Part shown: positions 7,698 to 15,805 of the stretch, in pieces
Numbering within the stretch: the stretch's first letter is position 1
Layout of the letters: each line of letters starts with the position of its first letter
Origin: Aeolococcus sp035552595
GTDB taxonomy: Bacteria; Chloroflexota; Dormibacteria; Aeolococcales; Aeolococcaceae
DNA: 51,816 bases
Reading direction: 5' to 3'
NCBI GenBank assembly: GCA_035552595.1
Contig: DASZKZ010000017.1
Coordinates: 1 to 51,816, forward strand
Made by a program: the position numbers and the translations under genes
The notes under the pieces: generated by a model
Told to the model about the DNA's origin: nothing
Databases searched by the model: none
The model's input: only the letters and a program-made list of their open reading frames with translations

Positions 7698-8540
7698 TCA
7701 CATCTCATCGGTGTAGATGGCGTTGAACGGATACCACTGCTCGGGCCGACGGCCCACCTCTGCCTCGAGGATCGTGGCCACCCGTTGCATCACCGCGGCA
7801 TCGCCGTCCCCCTCGGCGGGATGGAAGGGGGTCAAGACGTGGACCGTGTACCCGCCGGCGTCGCGCCAGCAGCTCACCGGCACCACGGGCGCCCCGGTGA
7901 CCCGGGCCAGAACGGCGGGACCGGTGCTGAAGCTCACCGGACCGTTGCAGAAGCGCACCGGGATGGTGGGGCCGCCCTCTGGGATGTCGACCAGCAGGGC
8001 CACCAGGCGACCCCGGCGCAGGGCCCTGAGCAGTCCGCGGGCGGCGGACGCGGGCGCGAACAGCTCCATGTCCTTGACCTTCCGCGACCAGGCCAGCAGC
8101 GCCGTGATCGACGGCGTTCCCACCGGCGCCATCACGGTGCTGACCGAGTGGCCGGCGGCGAGAGCCATGCTCGCCGCGATATCCCAGCTGCCGAAGTGGA
8201 CGAGGACGAGGACACCGCCCCGACCAGCGTCACGAGTGTTGTCGAGGTGCTCGAGGCCATCGATCGTCCCGTGCTCGAACGTCTCGCCGAGCCCGATGGA
8301 GTGGATCCAGATGGTATCGACGATCATGCGCGCGTAGGAGCGATAGCTGGCGCGGGCGCGGCGGCGCGCCTCGGGCGCGGGCAGTCCGCCCGACGCTCGG
8401 CTGTGGATGTGCGCGCAGAGCCGCCGCTTGCGCGGGCTCTGCAGGGCGTAGGTGATGGCGCCCGCCGTGTCGGCGATGAGGTACCGCCCCCTGCCGATGC
8501 GGCGCAGCCCCGTCGAGGACGTCTCGAACGCCCATTTCAT
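7698..8540 (-). CDS. LpxL/HtrB-family lysophospholipid acyltransferase
   Basis: About 280 residues related to the LpxL/HtrB and mycobacterial phosphatidylinositol-mannoside acyltransferase superfamily. The signature HFGSWD (the H-x4-D catalytic motif) is preceded by VLVLVHFG, and later blocks are VALLVDIPEGGPTIPVRFCN and GPAVLARVTGAPVVPV. The C-terminal RRPEQWYPFNAIYTDE resembles the family's WxPF ending. The ATG at 8540 was chosen because it follows the thioredoxin stop by about 35 nt and starts close to the conserved region; an upstream in-frame start would overlap that gene. The substrate is unknown: it could be lipid A-like, PIM-like or another glycolipid. Confidence 0.85.
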   Translation of the reverse strand: MKWAFETSSTGLRRIGRGRYLIADTAGAITYALQSPRKRRLCAHIHSRASGGLPAPEARRRARASYRSYARMIVDTIWIHSIGLGETFEHGTIDGLEHLDNTRDAGRGGVLVLVHFGSWDIAASMALAAGHSVSTVMAPVGTPSITALLAWSRKVKDMELFAPASAARGLLRALRRGRLVALLVDIPEGGPTIPVRFCNGPVSFSTGPAVLARVTGAPVVPVSCWRDAGGYTVHVLTPFHPAEGDGDAAVMQRVATILEAEVGRRPEQWYPFNAIYTDEM

Positions 8541-8574
8541 CCATGCCGGGGGGCTGGCCGCGATGGTGCTCGGC

Positions 8575-9135
8575 TCAGGCACCGGCGGCCCTGGCGACGG
8601 CGGGCGCGAGCCCGTGCACACCGTCCAGTCCCGTGCCCGCGTAGGCGATCCTGCCCTGTTTGATCACGTACACGGTGGGCACCACATTGACGTTGTACGA
8701 CGACCCTGCCGAGAGGTTGGGGTCGAGCAGCATCGGGTAGGTGCAGCGCGGGGCGTACAGGCTCCGATAGGAGGAGACGGTGGCAGGAGAGTCCTTGGCG
8801 GCGTCGACGGCGAACACCGGGATCGGCTCGCTGCAGAGCTGCGCCGCCACCTCCTGGCAGTGTGCGCATCCCGCCTCGAAGAACTCCAGGATGTAGGAGC
8901 GGCCGGCCGCCGCCGTGGCGACATCGACGTGGCCGCCGCCCGCGGCGTCGAGGCTGATGGCCGGGGCCGCCGTCCCCACTGCGAGGAGATTGGCCTGGGG
9001 TCGCACCAGCAGCGCCAGCAGGATGAGCGCCACCATGCCTGACGCGAAGAAGATGAGCGCGCGGCGCCACTCGCGGCGGCTGGGACGGCGGTTGATGCCG
9101 AGATATCCGCGGGGCCGCTCCGGCGCGTCCGGCAT
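8575..9135 (-). CDS. Membrane-anchored thioredoxin-fold protein (TlpA/ResA-like)
   Basis: About 186 residues: a basic N-terminus, one transmembrane helix (ALIFFASGMVALILLALLV), then an extracytoplasmic thioredoxin fold. The redox motif is CAHC in FFEAGCAHCQEVA, and the cis-proline loop is VVPTVYVIKQG. Extra cysteines (LCSEP, RCTYP) are present. The start overlaps the nuoN stop (TGATG), so it is translated with the nuoJKLMN cluster. This suggests a role in thiol handling outside the membrane, although a general cytochrome-maturation or disulfide-isomerase role is equally possible. Confidence 0.85.
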   Translation of the reverse strand: MPDAPERPRGYLGINRRPSRREWRRALIFFASGMVALILLALLVRPQANLLAVGTAAPAISLDAAGGGHVDVATAAAGRSYILEFFEAGCAHCQEVAAQLCSEPIPVFAVDAAKDSPATVSSYRSLYAPRCTYPMLLDPNLSAGSSYNVNVVPTVYVIKQGRIAYAGTGLDGVHGLAPAVARAAGA

Positions 9136-10634
9136 CAGTGAAGAGCCGTGGCCCCGCCACCCGCCAGCGCGATCAGCGGTCCCGCGAAGGCCGCCAGCAG
9201 GAGCCCGAGCGCCGCTGCCGTCCACGCCGCCAGCCGCCCCGCCAGGGGTGTGCTGCCCACCGCGAAGGGCGCCTCACCGGTGTCGTCGGCGTACATCGCC
9301 ATCAGCCAGCGCAGCACCGCCACGCCGGCGAGCACCATGGCCACGGCGGCGATCCCCACGGCCCAGCCCGCGCCGGCGCCCAGGGCCGCCCCGGCGATCA
9401 GCAGCCGCCCGATGAATCCCGACAGCGGAGGCAGCCCGGCAAGGCCGAGGAGGGCGAGCGACAGGAAGGCGGCCGTGGCCGGCGCCCGCCGCCCGACGCC
9501 GCGGTACGAGTCGAGCCCAGGGCTCAGCCCGGCGGCGTCGAAGATGCCCGCCAGCAGGAGCGCCGCCACCAGCCCGGCCGCTGCGCTGATCAAGGTGAAG
9601 AGCAGCGCGGTGGCGCCGGCCGTCGCGGTGCTCCCGGCGCCGCGCCCGGCACTGGCCACGGCGAGGAGCAGGAATCCGGCCTGGGCGAGGGAGAGGTCGG
9701 CGATGAGCTTCCGGATGGTGCCCGCCCGTAGAGCCAGGATACCCCCGCCGAGCATGGCGATCGCGGCCAGCGCGGTCACCAGGAGCGTCCAGCGCGAGCT
9801 CCCCGCGCCGAACCCCTCCACCGCCCAACGAGCCAGCAGCGCGGCGCCGGTGACCGCACCCAACGCCGACCCGAAACCGGCGATCGCCCCCGGCGTCGTC
9901 TCCTGCACGTGCCTGGCCCAGGCCTGCAGCGGCGGGGCCCCGACGATGACGAGCAGGCCGATGACCACCAGCGCCATGCCCACCGCGGCCAGGGGCCCGT
10001 CGACCGCCTTCCCGCCGACTCCGACCCCCACCGCCAGGCGCGAGAGATCGGTGCTGCCGGTGGCCCCATAGAGGAGCGCCAGGCCGTACACCGCGGTGGC
10101 CAGCGCCACACCGCCGGTGAGCACCTGACGGAAGGCCGCTTCGGCGGTCAGGCCCGAGGTTTTCGTCATGGCTGTCAGCAACACCAGGCTCACCACCAGG
10201 AGTGCGAAGGCCGCGGTGAACGCTGCCATCTCCCGCTGGGCCATGAGCATGACAGCCGCCGCGGAGCTGAGCTGGAGCAGCGCGCAGAAGGCGCCGGCGC
10301 GCGCCGGGACGCGGCGCAGGTAGGCTTCCGCGCCGAGCACGGTGAGCACAAGCACCATGCAGACCAGCACGGTTCCGAACACGTGGAAGCGGTCGACGAG
10401 GAGACCTCCGCCGTAGGCGACCAGGCCGACGCCGGTGCGATTGGGCCGCATCGCCACCAGCTCGATCATCGACGCGGCAAACGCGGCCGCCGTGGCCAGC
10501 AGGGTCAGCCAGCGGTACAGCGACGGTCGCGTCCGCGGACGCACGGCCGCCACCACCGCGCAGACCAGCGCGCCGCCGCCGAGCATGACCGCGGGGAGCA
10601 GGCCGACGAGGATGCCCAGGCCGCCGCCGTTCAC
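9135..10634 (-). CDS. nuoN: NADH-quinone oxidoreductase subunit N-like protein (divergent)
   Basis: About 499 residues, an all-helical antiporter-type complex I subunit. The retained landmark is GLPPLSGFIGRLLIAG. Compared with E. coli NuoN, the TM5 Glu (E133), K217 and K247 appear replaced by neutral residues: the region before the PPLQAW segment has no Lys, and SALGAVTGA replaces ATASKIAIF. K395 is Arg (GFIGR). The GTG start overlaps the nuoM stop (GTGA). The longer open frame upstream is a shadow of nuoM. The subunit identity rests on order and length as well as sequence. Confidence 0.82.
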   Translation of the reverse strand: MNGGGLGILVGLLPAVMLGGGALVCAVVAAVRPRTRPSLYRWLTLLATAAAFAASMIELVAMRPNRTGVGLVAYGGGLLVDRFHVFGTVLVCMVLVLTVLGAEAYLRRVPARAGAFCALLQLSSAAAVMLMAQREMAAFTAAFALLVVSLVLLTAMTKTSGLTAEAAFRQVLTGGVALATAVYGLALLYGATGSTDLSRLAVGVGVGGKAVDGPLAAVGMALVVIGLLVIVGAPPLQAWARHVQETTPGAIAGFGSALGAVTGAALLARWAVEGFGAGSSRWTLLVTALAAIAMLGGGILALRAGTIRKLIADLSLAQAGFLLLAVASAGRGAGSTATAGATALLFTLISAAAGLVAALLLAGIFDAAGLSPGLDSYRGVGRRAPATAAFLSLALLGLAGLPPLSGFIGRLLIAGAALGAGAGWAVGIAAVAMVLAGVAVLRWLMAMYADDTGEAPFAVGSTPLAGRLAAWTAAALGLLLAAFAGPLIALAGGGATALH

Positions 10635-12328
10635 CGGGTGCCTCCGAGGGAGGCGGCGATCTGGGTCAGCCCGGTGCCGATCACCGGGACCACGCGGCCG
10701 GCGAGAAGACCGAAAGCGATCAGGAAGGCCACCAGGGGCCACAGGTAGCTGAGCTCCAGGGCCGAGGTGTCCCGAACCCGGGCGAACTCTTCGCGCACCG
10801 GCCCCAGGAAGATGCGCTGCGCCGACCAGAGCAGCGCGGCCGTGGCCACCGCCGTGCTGGCCATCACGAAGACGGTGGCGTAGGGATGGACGGCGAAGGT
10901 CCCGGTGAAGAGCATCAGCTCGGCGCTGAAGCCGGCGAGGAGCGGGGCGCCGAGGGCGGCCAGGCAGGCGAAGATCCAGAACCCGCCCAGCCGCGGCGCC
11001 TGGGCGGCGAGGCCACCCAGCCGATCGAGCGGCGCGCTGCGGGTGCGCCCTTCGATGGCCCCGCAGAGGAGCAGGAGCAGCGCGCTGCTCAGGCCTCCGG
11101 CGATCAGCTGCAGAACAGCGCCGGACAGCGAGATGGTGTTGGGTGCGGCGATGGCGAGCAGCACCAGGGACATCTGCCCGATGCTCACGGCGGCCACCAT
11201 GCGACGCAGGGTGCGCTGCCCGATGGTGAGGACGACGCCCCACGCGGCGCTGAGGACGGCCAGCACCATGACAGCCGAGCCGGCTCGCTGCGCCTGCGCG
11301 GGGAAGAGACCGAGGGCGAAGCGGATCATCCCGTACCCCGACAGCCGGACCAGGACACCGGCGATCACGGTGGCGACACCCGAGCTCGCGGTGGCGGTGG
11401 CGGTGACGATCCAGATGTGGGTGGGCACGATCACGAACCCCAGGCCGAAGGCGGTGAAGACGAGCCAGAAGGCGGCGGTGGCCGCGGCGTCGGGGATGGG
11501 CTTGGAGGCGGTCAGCAGAGCGCCCAGGTCGGAGCTGTGCGCCCCGCTGTGGACGATGACCAGGAGGAAGCCGGTGATCAGCAGCACGCTGCTCACCAGC
11601 AGGGCGACGGCGGCTCGCAGCGCCGCGCGCTCACGGCCGGGACCGCCGAAGCAGCGGATCAGCAGGTAGAGGGGCACCACCTGCATGGCGAAGAACATCG
11701 CGAAGAGCACCAGGTCGGTGGCACAGAGCGCTCCGTTGACGGCGGTCTCGAGCAGGAGGAGCAGACCGCAGTAGAGGCGCACCCGCTGCTGCCGCTTCCA
11801 GGCGGCGAGGAACACGGACGTGAACACCAGCGTGCTCAGCACCAGGAGGCCGAGGGTGACGCCGTCGGCGGTGAGGTGGTAATGGACCACGAAACTGAAC
11901 TGCGTGATCCACGACGCGTTCTCCTCGTGGAGCTGGTCGGGCGTCGCCTGCACCCCCAGCGAGATCGCCGAAGCCAGCGTCAGCAGCGTGAGCAGCAGGG
12001 AGGCGATCGCCGCGAAGAGGGCGATGGAGCGGATCCGGCTGCGCTGCTCCGCGGTGCGCTCGGGGAGGAAGACGATGATCAGCGCCGCCACGGTGGTGGC
12101 GAACACGACGGTGCTGAGCAGCACCGAGGGGAGATCCAGCCCGCTGCTCGTGGTTGTCGTCGCCGGCGTGGGGGTCGCGGTGGGTGAGGGCAGCGTCGCC
12201 GGAGGCACGCCGGGGACGGTGGGCGCAGGAGTCACCGCAGCGAGCAGCGGCTGGAAGGCGGCGGCGAGGCGCGGCGCCTGCTGCGCGGCTGAGGCCGCCG
12301 ACCAGAGTGCCTCGAGGGCGGGACTCAC
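10631..12328 (-). CDS. nuoM: NADH-quinone oxidoreductase subunit M-like protein (divergent)
   Basis: 565 residues. An unusual N-terminal extension of about 65 residues contains a Pro/Thr-rich stretch (PSPTATPTPATTTT) before the membrane domain. Landmarks of NuoM are VVPLYLLIRCFGG, VRLSGYGMIRFALGLFP and LAGFSAELMLFTGTF (the latter keeps the E407 equivalent). By-eye alignment gives Ala214 in place of the TM5 Glu (E144), Gly for K234, Arg for K265 and Gly for H322 (IAGGLSS for IAHGLSA). The GTG start overlaps the nuoL stop. It is placed in the membrane arm of complex I, but proton pumping by this copy is doubtful. Confidence 0.85.
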   Translation of the reverse strand: MSPALEALWSAASAAQQAPRLAAAFQPLLAAVTPAPTVPGVPPATLPSPTATPTPATTTTSSGLDLPSVLLSTVVFATTVAALIIVFLPERTAEQRSRIRSIALFAAIASLLLTLLTLASAISLGVQATPDQLHEENASWITQFSFVVHYHLTADGVTLGLLVLSTLVFTSVFLAAWKRQQRVRLYCGLLLLLETAVNGALCATDLVLFAMFFAMQVVPLYLLIRCFGGPGRERAALRAAVALLVSSVLLITGFLLVIVHSGAHSSDLGALLTASKPIPDAAATAAFWLVFTAFGLGFVIVPTHIWIVTATATASSGVATVIAGVLVRLSGYGMIRFALGLFPAQAQRAGSAVMVLAVLSAAWGVVLTIGQRTLRRMVAAVSIGQMSLVLLAIAAPNTISLSGAVLQLIAGGLSSALLLLLCGAIEGRTRSAPLDRLGGLAAQAPRLGGFWIFACLAALGAPLLAGFSAELMLFTGTFAVHPYATVFVMASTAVATAALLWSAQRIFLGPVREEFARVRDTSALELSYLWPLVAFLIAFGLLAGRVVPVIGTGLTQIAASLGGTR

Positions 12329-14370
12329 AGGCTCCGCACCGGGAAATGGCCCGTCGCGGCCAGCACCGAGGCCGCCAGGAGCACCGCCACGACCGCCAGG
12401 GCGGCCGCCATCGATGCGCCCATCCGAGCGCTGCGCACACGGTCGAGCGCCTGGCTCAGGAGTCCCGCGCTCTCCCCCACCCCGCTGGAGATGGGCTCGA
12501 GCACCCCCTCCTCAAAGCTCTCGAGGCCCTCGCCGGCGATGAGGAACACCCGAGGCACAAGCTCCGCGGCCCGCTCGCCGAGGGTGGGCCCGCCCAGCAC
12601 CGCGGCGGCCGGCGCCACGCGGCGGCGCAGCGCCTCGGCGGGCTGGCGGCGGGGGGCGGAGAACAGCCACCAGGCGCCCGCGGCGGCAGCGGCGGCGAGG
12701 AGTGCGGCCAGCGCCAGGGCGGTGGGATCGAAGGCCAGCTGCTGGCGGCGGGCTCCGTAGAAGATGAAGTGGCTGAAGGTGAGCCCGGGGATCTTCCTTG
12801 TGCCCACCATGAACGAGCTGACCCCGGGGATCCCCACCAGGGTGGCAGCGGCGCCTCCGGCCAGCGCCGCCATGACGGTGCGGCGCCGCCGCGGGTCGAC
12901 CTCGCGCAGCCGGGTGATGTCGAAGCCACGGCGCCGGGACGGGTCGCCGGTGGCGATCACGAAGTAGACGCGGAAGGCGTAGAGCGCGGTGAGGACGATG
13001 GTGGCCAGCACCGCCATCGCCACCACCACCTGGGCCAGGGTGCCCACGTGCCCGCCGTTGGGCAGGGCGTCGCGGAAGGTTGCCGAGAGCACGCTGTAGG
13101 TGTTCAGCGACAGGCCGCTGATGCCCAGCGCCCAGCCGCCCAGGGCGAGCGTCGTCCGGGGCATCCTGCCCCGGGCACCGGCGCTGTCGGCAAGGTCGCG
13201 ACTGCGGAATCCGCGGCTCAGGTTGCCCGCCGCGAGGAAGTACACGACGGCGAGGAACGCGGCGGTGAACGCCACGAAGAGGGCCGGGCTGTACCCCCCC
13301 ATCCCGAAGGCGACCAGGATCAAGCCGGCCTGGCTGCTGATCGCGAAAACCCCGACCCGGAAGAGGTCGCGCTGGGCCAGGGCGAGGAGCGCACCGGTCA
13401 CCGCTCCGGCCCCACCGAGCAGCGCCACCGCGGTGAGCAGGTGGGGGGCCTCGAGGAGGAGCGGATATACCCGGGCGAGCAGCACCGCCGGCGGGATCAG
13501 CGCCCCCAAGGCGATCAGTGCCAGGCCGGCGACCGGGGCGTCGAGCGCGCCGCTGAACCAGAGATGCAGGGGCCCGATGGCGGCGCGGATCGCCGCCGCC
13601 ACCAGGAAGAGGGTGGCGACGACCACGAGGGTGCGCGTCCCCACCCCCGGGATCGCGCCCAGGTGACCGAGGTGCCACTGGTGGACCAGGGCCGAGAAGG
13701 AGAGGGGATCGTTGGTGAGCTGACCGTTGGTGGCGGGCTGGTCGATGACCGCGGTGCCGAACTTGGCGTAGGTCATGACCAGGCCGAGCAGGAGAGCCAG
13801 GTCGGCGATGCGCAGGAGGACGAAGGCGCGTGCCGCCGCGGTCGCGGTGGCGGTGCGCTGCCAGTGGTGCACCGCCAGGACCCAGGTGGCCACCCCGACC
13901 ACCTCCCAGCCCAGCCAGAACTGGAAGAGGTTGGGGCTGCTGATCAATGCCAGCAGGCCGAACGTGAGCAGCCCGACCGCCCAGAAGAAGCGGCGAAAGC
14001 CCGCGTCTCCGCGCATCGAGGTGAGCGCGTGGAGCTGGGCGACCAGCGAGAGGAAGAGTGCCGTCGTCATGAAGGACACGCTCAGGGGATCGACGCGGAT
14101 CCCCCAGAAGACCGGGAACTCGGGGGGCAGGTGTGCCGAGGAGACCGCTGACGTGGATTGGAGGTCCCAGAACGTCTGCGTGTTCTCGTACACGTTGAGC
14201 ACGTGGGTGAGCCGGAACACGAGCACGACGGCGCTGACGGCGAGGGCCAATGCGGTGAACGCCACGCCCACCTGGGCGGCGCGGCGCGGTGACTCGGCGA
14301 GGAAGGCGACACCGATTCCCACCAGGGGGAGCAGGACGATGGCCCAGGTGAGGTTGAGGATGACGGTCAT
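12325..14370 (-). CDS. nuoL: NADH-quinone oxidoreductase subunit L-like protein (divergent)
   Basis: 681 residues with the long C-terminal extension of NuoL, including an amphipathic segment and a final transmembrane helix. GIRVDPLSVSF, LGWEVVG (Glu156, matching E144) and RIAD are retained. The Lys of the GKSAQ segment (K229) is Arg262, the ALIHAATM histidine is missing, HAFFKA is AAFLAV (Ala370 and Ala374), and the SKD lysine region is SVLSA. The protein is clearly a NuoL homologue, but with an atypical proton channel. It is in a tight operon nuoJKLMN with 1-4 nt overlaps or gaps. Confidence 0.88.
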   Translation of the reverse strand: MTVILNLTWAIVLLPLVGIGVAFLAESPRRAAQVGVAFTALALAVSAVVLVFRLTHVLNVYENTQTFWDLQSTSAVSSAHLPPEFPVFWGIRVDPLSVSFMTTALFLSLVAQLHALTSMRGDAGFRRFFWAVGLLTFGLLALISSPNLFQFWLGWEVVGVATWVLAVHHWQRTATATAAARAFVLLRIADLALLLGLVMTYAKFGTAVIDQPATNGQLTNDPLSFSALVHQWHLGHLGAIPGVGTRTLVVVATLFLVAAAIRAAIGPLHLWFSGALDAPVAGLALIALGALIPPAVLLARVYPLLLEAPHLLTAVALLGGAGAVTGALLALAQRDLFRVGVFAISSQAGLILVAFGMGGYSPALFVAFTAAFLAVVYFLAAGNLSRGFRSRDLADSAGARGRMPRTTLALGGWALGISGLSLNTYSVLSATFRDALPNGGHVGTLAQVVVAMAVLATIVLTALYAFRVYFVIATGDPSRRRGFDITRLREVDPRRRRTVMAALAGGAAATLVGIPGVSSFMVGTRKIPGLTFSHFIFYGARRQQLAFDPTALALAALLAAAAAAGAWWLFSAPRRQPAEALRRRVAPAAAVLGGPTLGERAAELVPRVFLIAGEGLESFEEGVLEPISSGVGESAGLLSQALDRVRSARMGASMAAALAVVAVLLAASVLAATGHFPVRSL

Positions 14371-14371
14371 C

Positions 14372-14686
14372 TCACAGGTCCGCCTCGGTCATCTCGTCGA
14401 GATCGGCGGTCTCGGAGCGGCGCCACACCAGCGCCGCCACGGCTCCGCCGACGACCAGCTCGGCGCACAGGGCGGCCAGCGTGAAGAGGGCCAGCGCGTC
14501 GCCGAGCCGGGGCAGAGAGCCGGTGCCGGTCTCGGCGAAGCCCACCGCCGCCACCACCGGGGCGCTGAAGAGCACGCTGAGCGAGGCCAGCGCGGCCACC
14601 GCGTTGCGCCGCGCCGTGACGCCGAAGAGGCCCAGGGCGAAGAGGATCGCGCTGAGCACCGCGTACTGGGCTGGTCCCGCGCTCAC
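14372..14686 (-). CDS. nuoK: NADH-quinone oxidoreductase subunit K-like protein
   Basis: 104 residues, three transmembrane helices. AILFALGLFGVTARRN is diagnostic of NuoK (ILFVLGLTGLVIRRN in E. coli). The second helix has SLSVLFSA where NuoK has GLEIMINA, so the essential Glu36 position is Ser. The third-helix Glu72 is kept (LCAELVVGG). The GTG start at 14686 overlaps the nuoJ stop (GTGA), and the stop lies 1 nt before the nuoL ATG. Confidence 0.88.
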   Translation of the reverse strand: MSAGPAQYAVLSAILFALGLFGVTARRNAVAALASLSVLFSAPVVAAVGFAETGTGSLPRLGDALALFTLAALCAELVVGGAVAALVWRRSETADLDEMTEADL

Positions 14687-15270
14687 GACGGCGCGCTCCC
14701 CCGCCCCTCGCGCTGCGCACGCGCGGCGGCACGGTGGGCGCGGCGGGTTTGGGCGCGCATCTCTCGCAGCCGGCGCTGCTCCGCGGCGCGGTCGAGAAGG
14801 CGCTCGTCGTTCCCGGTCCGCCCGATCATCAGCGCACCACCGACCGCGGCGACGACCAGGACGGCGGCGACGCCGAGCGCGATGGGGGTGCGGTAGTGCA
14901 GCACCGTCAGCAGGCTCTGGCCGGCGGCGCTGGCGGAGGTGCCGGAGACCCTGGTCGCCGTCGTCCACACCAGGAGCACCCCGATGCCGGCGCTGACAGC
15001 CGCCGCCAGCGGCCACGAGGCCGCGCGACCGGGGATGTCGGCGAGAAGGGCGGCATAGCCGTTGCGGCGCAGCAGCGCGGCCACCGCCAGCAGACAGCCG
15101 GCGGGCACCACCAGGGCGACGGCCCCCACCAGGTACGCGCCGGATGCGATGAGCAGGATGCCGACCAGGATGTCGCCGGCCATCACCGCGAGCAGCACCA
15201 GGCGCGTCGACGGCGACAGGACGGCGCCCAGCGCGGCGACCACGATGAGGACGGCGACCACGTAGAACAT
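14683..15270 (-). CDS. nuoJ: NADH-quinone oxidoreductase subunit J-like membrane protein
   Basis: 195 residues with five predicted transmembrane helices and a highly basic C-terminal tail (AAEQRRLREMRAQTRRAHRA). Assignment as NuoJ rests mainly on position before nuoK, on length and on helix pattern; direct similarity is weak (AVALVVPAGCLLAVAALL in place of the usual VQVLVYAGAVMVLFLF helix). The ATG at 15270 has no clear ribosome binding site and lies 8 nt after the stop of a 30-codon leaderless ORF, so translation may be coupled to it. No nuoA-I genes are upstream. Confidence 0.65.
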   Translation of the reverse strand: MFYVVAVLIVVAALGAVLSPSTRLVLLAVMAGDILVGILLIASGAYLVGAVALVVPAGCLLAVAALLRRNGYAALLADIPGRAASWPLAAAVSAGIGVLLVWTTATRVSGTSASAAGQSLLTVLHYRTPIALGVAAVLVVAAVGGALMIGRTGNDERLLDRAAEQRRLREMRAQTRRAHRAAARAQREGRGSAPS

Positions 15271-15278
15271 CGCCGTGC

Positions 15279-15371
15279 TCAACCCGCCGCAAGGAGCGGG
15301 GCTGTGGCAGCGCGGCGAAACGCGTGTGGGGACGGCGCCTCGGTCGAGAGGCGGCTGCCGGCGCCGGACAT
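15279..15371 (-). CDS. Possible 30-codon leaderless leader ORF before nuoJ
   Basis: An ATG on the minus strand at 15371 opens a 30-codon frame (MSGAGSRLSTEAPSPHAFRR..., ending in AAG and TGA) whose stop is 8 nt before nuoJ. A consensus-like TACAAT box (15379-15384) lies exactly 7 nt before the ATG, the spacing seen at leaderless genes elsewhere in this window. The peptide has no recognisable motif. It may be a real small protein, a leader whose translation opens the nuoJ start, or simply the 5' untranslated region. Confidence 0.4.
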   Translation of the reverse strand: MSGAGSRLSTEAPSPHAFRRAATAPLLAAG

Positions 15372-15378
15372 CGGCGGC

Positions 15379-15384
15379 ATTGTA
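15379..15384 (-). promoter_or_regulatory. -10 box of the nuoJKLMN operon
   Basis: TACAAT on the minus strand lies in the 143-nt gap between the small membrane protein gene and nuoJ. It implies that nuoJKLMN and the thioredoxin gene have their own promoter. No matching -35 was found. Confidence 0.5.
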
Positions 15385-15412
15385 GACGCCGAGGCAGCGC
15401 CCGGCCGGCCCC

Positions 15413-15805
15413 TCAGATCGCGTCGTCGTCCTCGAGCGCGCGGTGGACGAGGGGTCGCGGCCTGTCCGCGTCGTCGACGACTCTCTCGAAGAGCAACGTG
15501 AGCGTGACACCGACCAGCGTCAGCACGATTCCAGCCGCGGTCACGGGATCGATGCGGACACCGATCACGGGCACGGGCAGGCCCGCATCCCAGGGACCGA
15601 CGGCGGCGCCATCGGCGACCGTTCGCTGTCCGATGATGCCGGCGACGATGGCCAGCCCACCGATCGTGCCGAGGTGGTGCAGCCAGTTGCGCGAGCGCCG
15701 CGCCAGGAACGCGGACACGGACGCGATCAGTGCTCCGCCGAACGCGGCCAGGATGCCGAGCACGACCTGCCCAGGTGTGGGTGGCAGCGGCACCGCCAGG
15801 ATCAC
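15413..15805 (-). CDS. Small integral membrane protein, unknown function
   Basis: About 130 residues with three hydrophobic segments (VVLGILAAFGGALIASVSAF, IGGLAIVAGIIG, AAGIVLTLVGVTLTLLF) and an acidic tail (HRALEDDDAI). Not recognised. The segment PVIGVRIDPVTAAGIVL is reminiscent of the G-x-R-x-DPLS helix of complex I antiporter-like subunits (GIRVDPLSVSF in the neighbouring NuoL), but this is a short match. The GTG start overlaps the mnmA stop (GTGA), so it is translated with mnmA, and it ends 143 nt before nuoJ. Confidence 0.65.
   Translation of the reverse strand: MILAVPLPPTPGQVVLGILAAFGGALIASVSAFLARRSRNWLHHLGTIGGLAIVAGIIGQRTVADGAAVGPWDAGLPVPVIGVRIDPVTAAGIVLTLVGVTLTLLFERVVDDADRPRPLVHRALEDDDAI

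Noticed and set aside
10886..12187. 433-codon open frame antisense to nuoM
   Set aside because: Shadow of nuoM with Glu/Gly/Gln-rich composition and no domain.
12154..14151. 665-codon open frame antisense to nuoL/nuoM
   Set aside because: Long antisense frames are expected at this GC content; the composition is low-complexity (Gly/Arg/Gln/His) and the opposite strand encodes a clear membrane protein.
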